Of a stretch of 64,000 nucleotides of DNA, positions 46,571 through 57,340 are shown one piece after another (the stretch's first letter is position 1; every line of letters starts with the position of its first letter). The notes beneath the pieces are model-generated. The model was given only the letters and a program-made list of their open reading frames with translations, had not been told where the DNA came from and made no database searches. A program made the translations under genes and the position numbers. The stretch is taken from NCBI GenBank assembly GCA_005784505.1, contig VCAZ01000039.1, forward strand, positions 1,825,001-1,889,000. The letters are read 5' to 3'. The stretch is from Bagarius yarrelli. Its lineage: Eukaryota; Chordata; Actinopteri; Siluriformes; Sisoridae.

Positions 46571-46650
46571 CGTGTGTGTGTGTGCGCGCATCTGTGAGTG
46601 CAAGAGACAGAGTGTGTGTGTGTGTGTGTGTGTGTGAGTGTGTTTGCGTG
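46571..46650. repeat. GT/GC alternating purine-pyrimidine tract
   Basis: (GT)n with gcgcgc at both sides (46582 and 46652 region). Alternating purine-pyrimidine of this kind is the classical Z-DNA-forming composition. It begins a 2.4-kb block of unusual-structure sequence. Confidence 0.85.
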
Positions 46651-46747
46651 TGCGCGCCTCGTGTGTAAAGAACACCTCTCCGTTTCTCTGCAGCTGAAAC
46701 CGAGTGAAAGGGAAGGAGTAAAGATAGTGAGGATGCACGTGTGTGTG

Positions 46748-46752
<5 letters not shown>

Positions 46753-46811
<59 letters not shown>
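46753..46811. repeat. (GA)n microsatellite
   Basis: About 29 GA units, nearly perfect. The minus-strand Ser/Leu frame across it is repeat translation. Confidence 0.95.
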
Positions 46812-46859
46812 AGGTGTGACTAACAGCTATGTTAAATACTTCATATCGCATAGCGAAAA

Positions 46860-46990
46860 GTATCATCAGGGATAAGATAAAGAAGCTGAAAGAGAATAAA
46901 AACTGAAAAGAAAAGAAAAAAGGGAAGAAAAGAAAGAAAGGAAGAGAAAAGCAAAAAAGTGGACATGAAGGGGAAAAAAGGGTGGAGGAC
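46860..46990. repeat. A/G-rich purine stretch
   Basis: Irregular AAAG/GAAA mixture, mostly purine on the plus strand. Confidence 0.6.
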
Positions 46991-47074
46991 TGACAGGAGA
47001 GCGTGCCATAATTAGTTTATACTCTTACCGAGAAAATAGATTAAGCAGATGACATTTTGTCCTCCACTCCATCT

Positions 47075-47462
47075 CTCATTTCTTTTCCTTTTCTTCCTCT
47101 CTTTTATTCTTTGTCTCCTTCTTGTTTTTTAATGTGCATTTGCTCGTTCTTCATTTTTTTGTCTTCTTTCATGTTCTCTCTCTCTTTTACTTCCTTTCTA
47201 TTTCACACACTGGCACTTACTCTTTTCTTCCTTTTTTACAATTTAATTTGATTGGATTCAATTTCTTTCTTTCTTTTTTTCTTTTCTTTTCTTTTCTTCT
47301 CTTGTCTTGTCTTTTCCTGTCTATCACTTTTTCTAACCTTTTTCACTATTCTTTTTTCCATTTATTGTTTGTCTGTTTCTTATTCATTTTTACACTATTT
47401 TTCTCCTCTTATCTTTTGTCCTGCGTTTCTTTTAAGTTTCTTTTTTCCTTTCCCCTCTCTTA

Positions 47463-47493
<31 letters not shown>

Positions 47494-47565
47494 ACTCTCT
47501 CTTTTTCTTTATCTTACCTCTGTCTCTTTCTCTCTCATTTTCTTTCTCTCTCCCCATCCCATCCC
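47075..47565. repeat. Pyrimidine-rich TC/TTTC tract
   Basis: About 490 bases of TTTC, TCTT and TC repeats. The 169- and 123-codon frames over it are Phe/Ser/Leu repeats and not proteins. Confidence 0.85.
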
Positions 47566-47899
47566 ATACATGCAGGTGTTTTTTTTGCTGTGCAGTCACT
47601 CTCTTCCTCCTCCTGCACTCTAATTATTTGACCCATACATTTTTTTGTTGCACCTCCATCAGCGGCTCTCCGGCAGGTGAAACTCTCCTGTCGCTGCTTC
47701 TGCTGATGAAGTTCACACAGGGTTTTCAGGCCAAACTGCTTGACAAGCAGCACTCGAACCCCTGCCTTATTTCCATAGCGACCGCAGGAAATAGAGCCAG
47801 CTAGAAATCCTGCATCCTCGTGCTGCAGAATGCACCACATGCACTATTCAAGCGCCCAGTGTTTGGACATCTGCGGTAAAAAATTATAAAGGAGAGGAT
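47566..47899. other. Non-repetitive island between pyrimidine and purine tracts
   Basis: A repeat-free block of about 300 bp. The 101-codon minus frame 47535-47840 covers it but shows no recognisable domain and runs into the tract; I do not call it a gene. Confidence 0.35.
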
Positions 47900-47911
47900 G
47901 CATATCCAAAA

Positions 47912-47972
47912 GGAGAGAGAGAGTGAGAGAGAGAGAGAAAGAGAGAGAGAGAGAATAAAAATAAGAGGGAAT

Positions 47973-48012
<40 letters not shown>

Positions 48013-48776
48013 TATGAGGAAATAAGAGAGAGTAAGAGAAAGAGAGACAGAGAGAGACAGAGATAGAAATAAGAGGGAATGAGAGAGAGAGATAGAGAGA
48101 GAGAAGGGGACAGAGATAGAAATAAGAGAGAATGAGAGAGAGATAGAGAAAGGGGGGGGACAGAGATAGAAATAAGAGGGAATGAGAGAGAGAGATAGAG
48201 AGAGAGAGACAGAAACAGAGATAGAGAGGATGGGAATGAGAGAGAGAGATAGGAAGAGAGAGAGACAGAAACAGAGATAGAGAGGATGGGAATAAGAGAG
48301 TAAGAGAAAGAGAGAGAGAGAAAGAGAGAGAGGGAGCCAGAGAGAGACAGAGATAGAAATAAGAGGGAATGAGAGAGAGAAGGGGACAGAGATAGAAATA
48401 AGAGGGAATGAGAGAGAGATAGAGAGAGGGGGGGACAGAGATAGAAATAAAAGAGGAATGAGAGAGAGAGAGAGAGAGAGACAGAAACAGAGATAGAGAG
48501 GATGGGAATAAGAGAGTAAGAGAAAGAGAGAGAGAGAGAAGGGGACAGAGATAGAAATAAGAGGGAATGAGAGAGAGATAGAGAGAGGGGGGGACAGAGA
48601 TAGAAATAAAAGAGGAATGAGAGAGAGAGAGAGATAGAGACAGAAACAGAGATAGAGAGGATGGGAATAAGAGAGTAAGAGAAAGAGAGAGAGCGAGAAG
48701 GGGACAGAGATAGAAATAAGAGGGAATGAGAGAGAGATAGAGAGAGGGGGGACAGAGATAGAAATAAAAGGGGAAT

Positions 48777-48808
<32 letters not shown>

Positions 48809-48935
48809 CAGAAACAGAGATAGAGAGGATGGAATTAGAGAGTAAGAGAAAGAGAGAGAGAGAGGAAAAAGAGACAGAGATGGAGAGAAAGGGAATAAGA
48901 GAGTAAGAGAGAGAGAGAAAGAGGGAGAAGGATTT
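47912..48935. repeat. 1-kb purine minisatellite with higher-order repeat
   Basis: Almost pure purine with scattered T and C. The word agaaacagagatagagagga recurs at 48211, 48267, 48483, 48642 and 48810, and gacagagatagaaataagag modules recur between them. The last three intervals are 159-168 bp, so a higher-order unit of about 165 bp was amplified. Runs of six to eight G break some units. Confidence 0.92.
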
Positions 48936-49228
48936 TTTTAAAGAATAAATATCTCTCTGAAAATTAAGTTTAGAGAAACTATTTGTTCGCTCCTGTTTAT
49001 TTATTATTTTCCGCTAATCAGATCTTCTTTGTGTATCGCTCGGTTAATCATAGCTTTGATGGGGTGTGTGATGCAATATTGTGTTGGAATGTGTAGGATT
49101 TTTACTGGAAATGTCACTATCCCTGAGGGGAGGAATAACATTTCTACCATGTTGTCTTCATTCTAGACCTACAATCACTGTAAGATTGGTTTGAGAAGGA
49201 AAAAATGGACCTATAAATCGTTTTTTCC

Positions 49229-49238
<10 letters not shown>

Positions 49239-49291
<53 letters not shown>
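49239..49291. repeat. Uninterrupted G homopolymer, 53 bases
   Basis: A T-rich stretch (tttttttt) leads directly into 53 consecutive G. Poly(dG) of this length is rare in vertebrate DNA and strongly G-quadruplex-prone. It may also be an assembly or base-calling error. The minus-strand poly-Pro frame across it is not a gene. Confidence 0.95.
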
Positions 49292-49292
<1 letters not shown>

Positions 49293-50156
49293 CCCCAGAG
49301 GTGTACTTTTTGTCCATTCCTCAAACCAGCATCCTGTGGACAAGCATCGATGTAAAATTACAGCAATTGAAACCAGTCTCTCAAAGCCGCAATTGCTCTG
49401 ATCTAATAGAACGGAAGGTGTGATTTTTTACAGCATGACTACCGCAATCAGAAGACTACACACACACACACACCAGAAAAACGGTCTGAACTTTTTTTCA
49501 TGATTGTCCCTTTAAGGAGGAAGATTTTTCATATAAGTTGTTTGCATCCATGAGGCATTTAGGGAAAAAGATAAATTATTGTTATTACTTATTATTATTT
49601 TACTTATTTTATTATTACTTACTTATTTACCCTATTATAAGTTACCCTATTATAAGTATAAAAGAACTATACAACTCTCCACGACACATTGAACAGATAA
49701 ACAAATGTGAAACGAGGGTGTGATGTGTCCTCTCTGTAGAACCAGATTATTTTTCAGTACGAAATGTCCTCAGGAGACTAAATGACTTCCATGTATTTAT
49801 AAACACCAGCATGTCATTTTTATCTATTTAAAATTAGATCGCATGTAACGGAACTCTCTCGTCTGCTTTTGCCTTTTTTACCGTCCTTCTTTAACCTTTA
49901 CATACTGTTCATACTTTATACCTTAACCCGGACCAAGAATACGCTCATAATAAACCTCTAAACTAAATTATAATCTACAGATCTTTTTTTTTTATTTATA
50001 AATAGCCATCTGACACGAACAAATACATAAACAATGTTTTCAGAGAGCGGAAAGAATCATCTACTATCAAATGTGCTGTCTGTAACGGAATGCCAGTCTG
50101 GTTAGTTGAACCCAGATGGGTGGGTTTATTGAGCAACCAATTAGATAAAGGATAAT
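49292..50156. other. Unannotated sequence
   Basis: Contains a short AC run (49458-49472) and a TTA-rich stretch (49578-49625). No gene or recognised element. Confidence 0.4.
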
Positions 50157-50350
50157 CGGAAGTTGTAGTTCAGTGGTTAATGTGTTGGACTGCTAACTGG
50201 AAGATCAGGATTTGATTCTCAGCACCACCAAGTTGCCACCGTTGGTCCCCTTAGCACGGCCTTTAACCCCTAATTGCTCAGTTGTATAAAAGAGATAAAT
50301 GTAAGTCGCTCTGGATAAGGACGTCTGCCAAATGCTGTTAATGTAAATGT
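50157..50350 (+). mobile_element. SINE-A copy, full length
   Basis: gttgtagttcagtggttaat, ttggactgctaactggaaga, B box ggatttgattctcagcacca, body taattgctcagttgtataaa and tail gtaagtcgctctggataagg then gtctgccaaatgctgttaat. With 44682-44878 it is one of the two best copies for a consensus. Confidence 0.92.
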
Positions 50351-50423
50351 TATGGAGATTTAGCAGGATTATATTGGCTACCGGAGACCAGCAGAGAACG
50401 TCAGCATGAACGAGAGACGTGGG

Positions 50424-50486
50424 ACCGGAGGACACAGGAACCGGAAAAATAGGTTCTTCTTTTCAAGAACCTATGTCCTCCGGCCC
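50424..50486. repeat. Inverted repeat with 17-bp arms
   Basis: ggaccggaggacacagg is mirrored in complement by cctatgtcctccggcccc 26 bp later. The loop holds a second pair (aggttctt/aagaacct), so the whole can fold into a long near-continuous hairpin. No family is recognised. Confidence 0.75.
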
Positions 50487-52048
50487 CGAACCCTTAACTT
50501 CTGGCTCAGTGGATCCATTCCTTTACACACACACCAATGTACGGTTTCACAATTTTAAGATTCCCACCATTTTTCTTGATTTTGATAGTTATGAGTCAAA
50601 AAAAAGCTTCAATAAACAAAAATAAATGTACAAAAGTGTAATATTTCCAAATATTTTCAGTTTTGTGTTACTTTAGGGAAAAAATGACATTTAGGGACAT
50701 TTAGGGGATTTTTATTGATGTCAAAAAACTTTACGTAAGAGTTAAGTTGATAAATAAGACGAGATTTTGTCACATTACAAAGTCAATACAAGACTTTTAG
50801 ATGCATTATTAAGAAAGACTTCTTATATCTCCCTATTCAACGTATCCCCCTAACAACGTTGTTTCAATTACGTAAAAATTCCTTGTTTTTAATTAGGGCT
50901 CTACAATGTTATACAGTATATCCACCACATTTACTATGGTTACCGTTACCATGGAGACCACAAGATGGAAGAAGCAGTGCGTGTAGCGGAAACAAAAAAA
51001 AAAACCAAATCAATAATGTCCGACCAATCAGATTCAAGAATTTAAAAGCACATTTTAGCTCAGACCGCTGAAATAAAAAAATTAAGCTTTATAGATGGAG
51101 GGAAATGCAGACTTTCTGTACAGCAGAACTTTGTTCTGTGAATATCTTTATGCTGTATCAAATTTTACTGGGTTTCATACTTTTTTTTTTTGTTTATCTA
51201 TTTAACTAATTTGCAAATCAATCGTAACGTCCCGAGACCGGAACGTCTCCGAGCTTCTCGTGTCTTCTCGTCTTCCCATTAATTTGAATGCATGTGAGCC
51301 CAGAGATCTCAGCTCTCCTTACATGCCTTGCCTCCAATCCTGATCTCGTTTAGTATTCAGCATAAGCAGGTCAGCGCTGAGAAATATTTTCACTCGGTAA
51401 CGAGTCACATGCATCTGCACCCGGATACGAGCGCCAGGCATGAAGTGTGTGTGTATATAGGCCATGTATGCATTTGCACAAATTAGCCTTGATCAGTTTT
51501 GATCTCTGTCCACTAAAGGCAAAATTATTTATTCATCCTTTTTATCAAATCACATTCAACTGGGTGTCATCCGTGCAGTGCTTTTGCTGAACGATGAAAT
51601 GATGCAGTGGAGGAAGTGAGTGATTCAAACAAGAAATAAATGAATGGTGGAATAAAGGAATCGAACAAAATGAACGATTAAAAATAAAAAGATTCAATTA
51701 TCCAATTGATCGCGGATTAATAATTATCAGCTTTCATCTTATTTTACTAGATTACATTATTGGCTTATTAAAATGAATTTAAATACATTAATTGATTAAT
51801 TAAACGAAGTGTTCACGGCAATCAAAAATCGATAATAAGAAAAACACTTGTTTAAGATTGAGAACAAATTATCCTTTAAAACAATTTATAAATAATGATT
51901 AACCTCAGATAATCAATCACATCACATTAAGTTCATTCCAGCCCATTAAAACTACACAAAAGCTCAACATTTAAATATATTCGTGAACCCTTGTAATCCA
52001 CCAATCACGCTTGAAACAGGCTTTTGCCCTAAAACATTTATTATTGAT
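50487..52048. other. Mostly unannotated; repeat-free block 51230-51610
   Basis: No gene or recognised element. 51230-51610 is more balanced in composition, with octamer-like atgcatttgc near 51467; weak regulatory candidate. Confidence 0.35.
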
Positions 52049-52866
52049 TAGACATCTGGAGTCGGGTCAAAATTTTTTTTTTACATCTTCTTTTAAATCC
52101 AACCCGTATTCGATATCTATATTTACACTTTACACAGCAAAACGACCCAATGTAGATGTACTAACCAGAAAAGAAAGTAAAAACGACTTAATAATAATTA
52201 TTGGGCGCAATGGACCAAGACGAAATTAGTATTTTGCACCTGTTGATAGGTCGGCAAAATAATGCTAAGCAAAAAAAAAAAAGAGAGAGAGCCGCTGTAC
52301 AGCCTGGGCGACTGTAGCATTGATCGTTAAGATTCTTGTATCTTTTTTTTTTTTTGATAGTGTGTTAATTTTTCTTTAAAAGAACAAAAAAAAAATTTTT
52401 ATTGGTTGACGTGATTGAAGGGAAAGGGAAGTAAAATCGGAATAAACGAAGATGAAATGATGGTTTAATATTTTGCTTACGTATTATATTTAAAAGGTCG
52501 GCAAAACAACACAGTCTTTAGGCGGAGAAAAAAAAACAGGACCCTTGTTGCAGCCTGGACGAATGTAGCATTAATATATATATATTGCTGTTGGTGTCCA
52601 CCTGAGTTGACGTCATGCGTCATTGAGGCTTATTCAATGACGTACAAACTGTTGAAAATCTGATCTGTCTGTTTACATGGCAGACGCTAATGCATGTATG
52701 ATTCATATTCTATTTATTTCCACATACGAATGAGAACTAAAACCAATCCAGAAATATCGGAATCCATGTGCTTTTTTTTTTTGACCTGATCGTTATATCC
52801 GATCTGTGCCAAATTGGAGGGAAAAATCGGAATTGGTTCACTTGATCCATACGGTCTAAATGCATC
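52049..52866 (+). mobile_element. MITE-B copy 3, with internal tandem duplication
   Basis: Left end blocks tacatcttcttttaaatcca, acccgtattcgatatctat and tttacactttacacagcaaa. Right end blocks tgttggtgtccacctgagtt, ggcagacgctaatgcatgta and cttgatccatacggtctaaa. The middle has two versions of one module: ggtcggcaaaataatg then cagcctgggcgactgtagca (52230-52330), and ggtcggcaaaacaac then cagcctggacgaatgtagca (52490-52572). So about 230 bp is duplicated relative to the 54.7-kb copy. Confidence 0.7.
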
Positions 52867-53594
52867 CTTACTCGCTTTTAAAAGCATGTTTTAATAGTCA
52901 ATTTATACATCTGAATCATTTAAGCGATCCTTAAATTTCCCTGCTATAGTGCTGGTGAAGATAAATTATTAAAAAGCAACAGCGAAAAAAAGGAGACACT
53001 ACTTTGATGCCGAAGTGATGTGATGGTACTCTGGTAATGGCTTTGTACTAAATCTACTTCATCACTGTCTGCACTTTCCGCTTAGGTTATAATGACAGAA
53101 AAACCTTGCTGTTCTGTTCCCCTTCAGCTCAGTAGCTCTCATCTGCATCGCCTTGTTTTCCTCCATTCGCTTCAACGCTGCGGGCTACAAAAACCAGTCG
53201 TACCTATTATAGCAGCACAATGCAGGTATGCTGGACAGGACCAGGGTTAAAAAACAACAATGTGTACCCTGATGGCTTAGAATTCCAGCTCTTTTAAAGG
53301 CTTGTATTTGCCCAGGCTCAATGATCTAAGTTGATCATTTGCATGATAATATGGACATACAGCATATGATAGGTTTACATGAGTCACATGGTGACGACCC
53401 CTATTTTTTAGGGAATTCTTCAAACCAAAAGTAAAACGTACTAATATTTAGCTAAAATGCTACTGTTATACTAACAATTAAAGTTGTCTAAACTGTTGGG
53501 TCGCTGATTAAAAGGTTATGAGTTTAAATCTCAGAATTACCCATATGCCCATGCTGTTAACTAATTAGTGTATAAATAAATTAAAATACTTTTT
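52867..53594. other. Mostly unannotated; possible SINE head near 53492-53565
   Basis: ttgggtcgctgattaaaagg then gagtttaaatctcagaatta resembles a decayed SINE-A head and B box, but is too diverged to call firmly. Nothing else is recognised. Confidence 0.3.
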
Positions 53595-53899
53595 TTATTT
53601 ATTCATTTATTTTCTCTCTCTCCCGCTTATTTCCTAATTCAGAATCACAGGAATCTGCTGGAGTCTATCCCAGCTGGTCAGGTCGCTAGTCCATCACAGG
53701 GCCACACACACTCACACTCACTCCTTTGGACAATTTAGAATTACAAATGCATGTTTTTGGACTGTGGAAGGAAACCGGAGAACCCAGCATAAACCCACGC
53801 AAGCACGAGGAGAACATGCAAACTCCACACAGTAAGGAACCTGTCCGGGAATCGAACCTGGGAGGCAACAGTGCTAACCACCAAGCCATCGTGCTGCCG
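53595..53899 (-). mobile_element. tRNA-like dispersed repeat 'SINE-B', antisense, long copy
   Basis: On the minus strand the 5' end reads ggcagcacgatggcttggtg then gttagcactgttgcct, with an A-box-like TGGCttgGTGGTTAGC. A B box (aggttcgattcccgga) follows, then gtgtggagtttgcatgttct, ccaaaaacatgcatttgtaa, gccctgtgatggactagcga and cagctgggatagactccagc. This is among the commonest teleost repeats. Its 3' end normally ends in (GGAT)n; here the tail is lost. Whether it is mobilised as a SINE is inferred from the Pol III boxes. Confidence 0.75.
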
Positions 53900-54522
53900 T
53901 AGTTAAAATTCCAAAAATAATAAATTTCATTGAAAAACATTATTTAAAATATAATATAATAAAATTATTGGGCAGCAGGTGTGTAAGTGAAACAAACTTA
54001 TTGTTAATACAAAAAAAGAGACATTAAACAGAAAATGTTGTACATAATCTTAACTGACAGTCTGAACTGATAACTGCGCTGTTGATTTACAAAGCTTTTT
54101 TCAGCACTTTTTTCAGTCGATAAACTGATTTAGCTAATGTCAAAAATCTTTGTCTGTCAGCAAAAAAATTCTATAGGGGCATTAACAATAATGGAGGGGA
54201 AAAAAACTTAAATGAAGTGAAAGCTGTCTCGTGGGAAGAGTCACATAAGCTGTCCACAAAAGCCCACTCGCTGTGTGTGTGCTGAGTCAGCACGCATTCC
54301 AGTCACATGTCCATGATGTACAATAGACAGCTGCAGGTATGATAAAATGATTTTATGAGGGTCGAACCGGGAATTTTTCATAGCATAACCCTGGATCTTT
54401 AAAAAAAAGACTGACTGCTTGATAACAAGAATTATTATTCTTTTCAGCTTTAATGACTGATTTTTATTCATTCATTAAAATCATAAATGATGAGTAAAAT
54501 TACCATTCATTCTTTTTTTTTA
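53900..54522. other. Unannotated AT-rich sequence
   Basis: No gene or recognised element. The frame 54241-54471 has no recognisable domain. Confidence 0.4.
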
Positions 54523-54632
54523 AGGGAAGTGATTAATGTGGTTAAGGCGTTGGACTGCTAATTGGAAGATCAGGGTTCAATTCCCAGCACGACCGAGTTG
54601 CCACCCCTGGGCACCTGAACAAGGCCCTTACT
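54523..54632 (+). mobile_element. SINE-A copy, 3'-truncated at a MITE-B end
   Basis: gggaagtgattaatgtggtt, gttggactgctaattggaag, B box gggttcaattcccagcacga, body cctgaacaaggccctta. It stops where MITE-B begins. The SINE lost its tail, probably by deletion or by the neighbouring element's insertion. Confidence 0.82.
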
Positions 54633-54639
54633 TACTTTA

Positions 54640-55048
54640 CTTTTTTTACATATTCTTTAAAAACCAACCCGTATTCGATATCTACATTTACACTCTACAC
54701 AGCAAAACAACCCAATGTAAACATACTGACCTGAAAATGGTGTGATAATCAGTAGACGAGGACAAAATGATTATACAGTATTTTGCTTTCTGCGCCATAT
54801 TTAAATGTCGGCAAAATAACGTTCTCTTTAAGTGGAGAAAAAACAATAAAAGCCCTTGTTACAGCCTACATATTGCTGTTGGTGTCCACCCGAGTTGGGG
54901 TTATGTGCCACTGCCACTTATTTAATGGTCACTGACAGGTCAAATTCTGATCTGTCTGTTTACATGGTAGACGCAAATGCACGTAACCGATTTATATCCC
55001 ATTTATTTCCGCATAGAAATGAGACTTGAAACCGATCAGAAAATATTA
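54640..55048 (+). mobile_element. MITE-B copy 4
   Basis: acccgtattcgatatctaca, tttacactctacacagcaaa, atgtcggcaaaataacgttc, tgttggtgtccacccgagtt and acatggtagacgcaaatgca in the same order as at 52 kb, with a single central module. The far right end is lost at about 55048. Confidence 0.68.
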
Positions 55049-55115
55049 GAATGCCTCAGGTGGGGAAGAGGGGGATTTCTAACTCACACAAGGTACCTAA
55101 ATAATAAGAATTCCA

Positions 55116-55191
55116 TGCAGCTTGGATGTGCTGGGAATCGAACCCTGATCTTTCAGTTAGCAATCTAACACCTTAACCACTAAACTATCAC
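55116..55191 (-). mobile_element. SINE-A head, antisense
   Basis: gtgctgggaatcgaaccctg (complement of the B box), gttagcaatctaacacctta and accactaaactatcac (complement of the head). Body and tail are missing. Confidence 0.78.
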
Positions 55192-56029
55192 ATTGACATG
55201 GACACCTACAGAGAATAACCTATCAAAAATCTGTCAGTTTCACAATCCATCTATAAGTCAGCCGAAAAACTTAGCACAGTGTTGGAGATGGAATTCGGGG
55301 GAAACCTCTCAAGACACCATGGCATCTTTGTAAAAAAAAGTCAAACCAGCTATTACTCATGATCAGTTCAGCACTCGCCTTCATCTCTGCGGAGAGTAAA
55401 TTTACACTGATGGTCGCCTATATTACTTTGATAAGGCTTTCTGATAAAAGCGCAACATTAAGGTGTGTTGCGAGCACAAGCCGCGTGCTAAACGTGGACA
55501 TTTTTACAGCAACATCTGCTCTCACTGATAAGACTAAACAATCTGGGTTTTTTTTCCTCTGTTTTCCCAAAGCTCATCAGTAAAAAAAAAAAAAAAGAAA
55601 CCAGAAAGTGCAAACATGCCCCAGCAGAAAAAACCCCACAATAAGATCAATGTTTTTAATAGAAGGTTTTGCGCTTGTTTTATGTGATGTATATTATTGG
55701 AATGAAGTAAGAGGAAGTCATGTTGGTTTCTAGCTTTTCATATTAATATTGATTTTGTGATTTTCTGCTGTAGATGCTGTATATGACGCTCTAAACCAGT
55801 CAATAGTCATTCATCAGTAGATGTCCTGACTCATGTTCTTTTCAACATGGCAAGTGTCGGAGGATGGATGATAAAGCAACACAAATTCAACACATTAAGG
55901 ACATTAAAATAAATAAATAAGCAAGCAAACAAATCAACAGAAGAAAAAAGAGAAAGAGAAAAATGGGTCTGCTCTCTGTATGTGCTGTAGTGGCAACAGT
56001 TTATATTTATTTCATCTTTTCATCAGTCT
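55192..56029. other. Unannotated sequence
   Basis: No gene or recognised element. The 74-codon frame 55359-55583 has no recognisable domain. Confidence 0.4.
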
Positions 56030-56153
56030 GAGTAGTTAAGGGTTAAGGATTGTCCTTAGGGGCCCATCGGTGGTAGCTTCTTGAAAATGGGAATTGAACC
56101 CATGATCTTCTATTCAACAGTTCAACACCTTAACGACTGAGCTACCAGTTCCC
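56030..56153 (-). mobile_element. SINE-A copy, antisense, tail missing
   Basis: ccttaggggcccatcggtgg, tgggaattgaacccatgatc (B box) and caacaccttaacgactgagc then taccagttccca (head), in complement. Confidence 0.8.
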
Positions 56154-57340
56154 ACTCTCTTAATTTAATTAATATAAATGTATCAACTTCAAAAAAGCAT
56201 AAGCAAACTAAACAGCTGCTTTGGGCCCCCCCGTGGCCACCAGGGGTCCCCCAAGAGTATATGAAATGACAGGTCTTTTTTTGTTGTCGTTATTTTATTT
56301 AATGGACAAGAAAAATAATCCCAAAAATACAATATTAGATGAAAGAAAGTAGATGAAAGAAAGACAACAGAATATTTTATTTGAACCGGATGCAGGATAC
56401 ATGCACAGCCGGAGTGCTACTGATTAATGTTAACATCATTGAAGCTGATACAAGAGGCGGTGCTGCAGCAAAACTCTCATTAATGTCAACAAAAAAAGGA
56501 AAATCCTTCTGCTGCAAAGAAAGAAACAAAAAAACTGTAAGATAAAGGTAAGTTAAGAAAATGAATATTAATGTCATATTAGAGACACAAAGGGGCCTTC
56601 TAATAAAATACCGCTTGGGTCAATTTATATGGATTCATTATTCTTATTATTATGATTATTATTTATTGTATATGTTATCTGGACCAATGGATCTCCTATA
56701 ATAAAACAGTTGCATTGTTATGCTACCTCAGCTGTACAAAAGAAAACCTGGATATTTTTCGTTCCAATAAAGTCTAAAGATTTGGATGGATATTGAAGTA
56801 GCTAAAGGTTACAGATATAAAGAGTAGGACTTGAAGTTTATCATGTGAACGGTACATAATTCAGAGGATAGAACAAAGACCTGCTAATTATAGTAACACT
56901 TTCATCAATACCACTAGAGACAATTTCCAGCATTTCACCCTAAAACTACCGAATAATGATAATGAGAATCTCAGCATGTAAATTCTTCTAAAAAAGGGAA
57001 TGAAAATCTTACAATCTTTTTAAAGATTAAATTGTTCCCACGTGTGCATGCGAATCGGCTAAATGGTGTGTTTTATCATACTAATATAAAAAAGGTGTTG
57101 TAAAAAAAAAAAGTGTAAAGAGTGTAAAGTATTTTTAGATTAGATCATAAATTAATAAATGTGATGCAACCGCTAAGAACGGTGTTATGTTGCTGATGAG
57201 AAATTAATTTGGTATATTTGAGAAATAAAACAAAATAAAATAAAGGGATTTTATTGATTTTACTTTTTTTTTGGAAGGGGTTGTGTTGACGGCATGACTT
57301 TACTGACATAACCAATTTCACGTTGATACTTCTAGTATTT
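56154..57340. other. Unannotated AT-rich sequence
   Basis: A G/C-rich patch lies at 56222-56254 (gggcccccccgtggccacca). No gene or recognised element. Confidence 0.4.

Noticed and set aside
47122..47631. 169-codon Phe/Ser/Leu-rich frame resembling a membrane protein
   Set aside because: The hydrophobicity comes from the TTTC/TC tract; a second frame of similar kind overlaps.
47535..47840. 101-codon minus-strand frame
   Set aside because: No recognisable domain, begins in unique DNA but ends in the pyrimidine tract; no evidence for an exon.
49158..49343. Frame with a 16-17 residue poly-proline run
   Set aside because: The prolines come from the 53-G homopolymer on the other strand.
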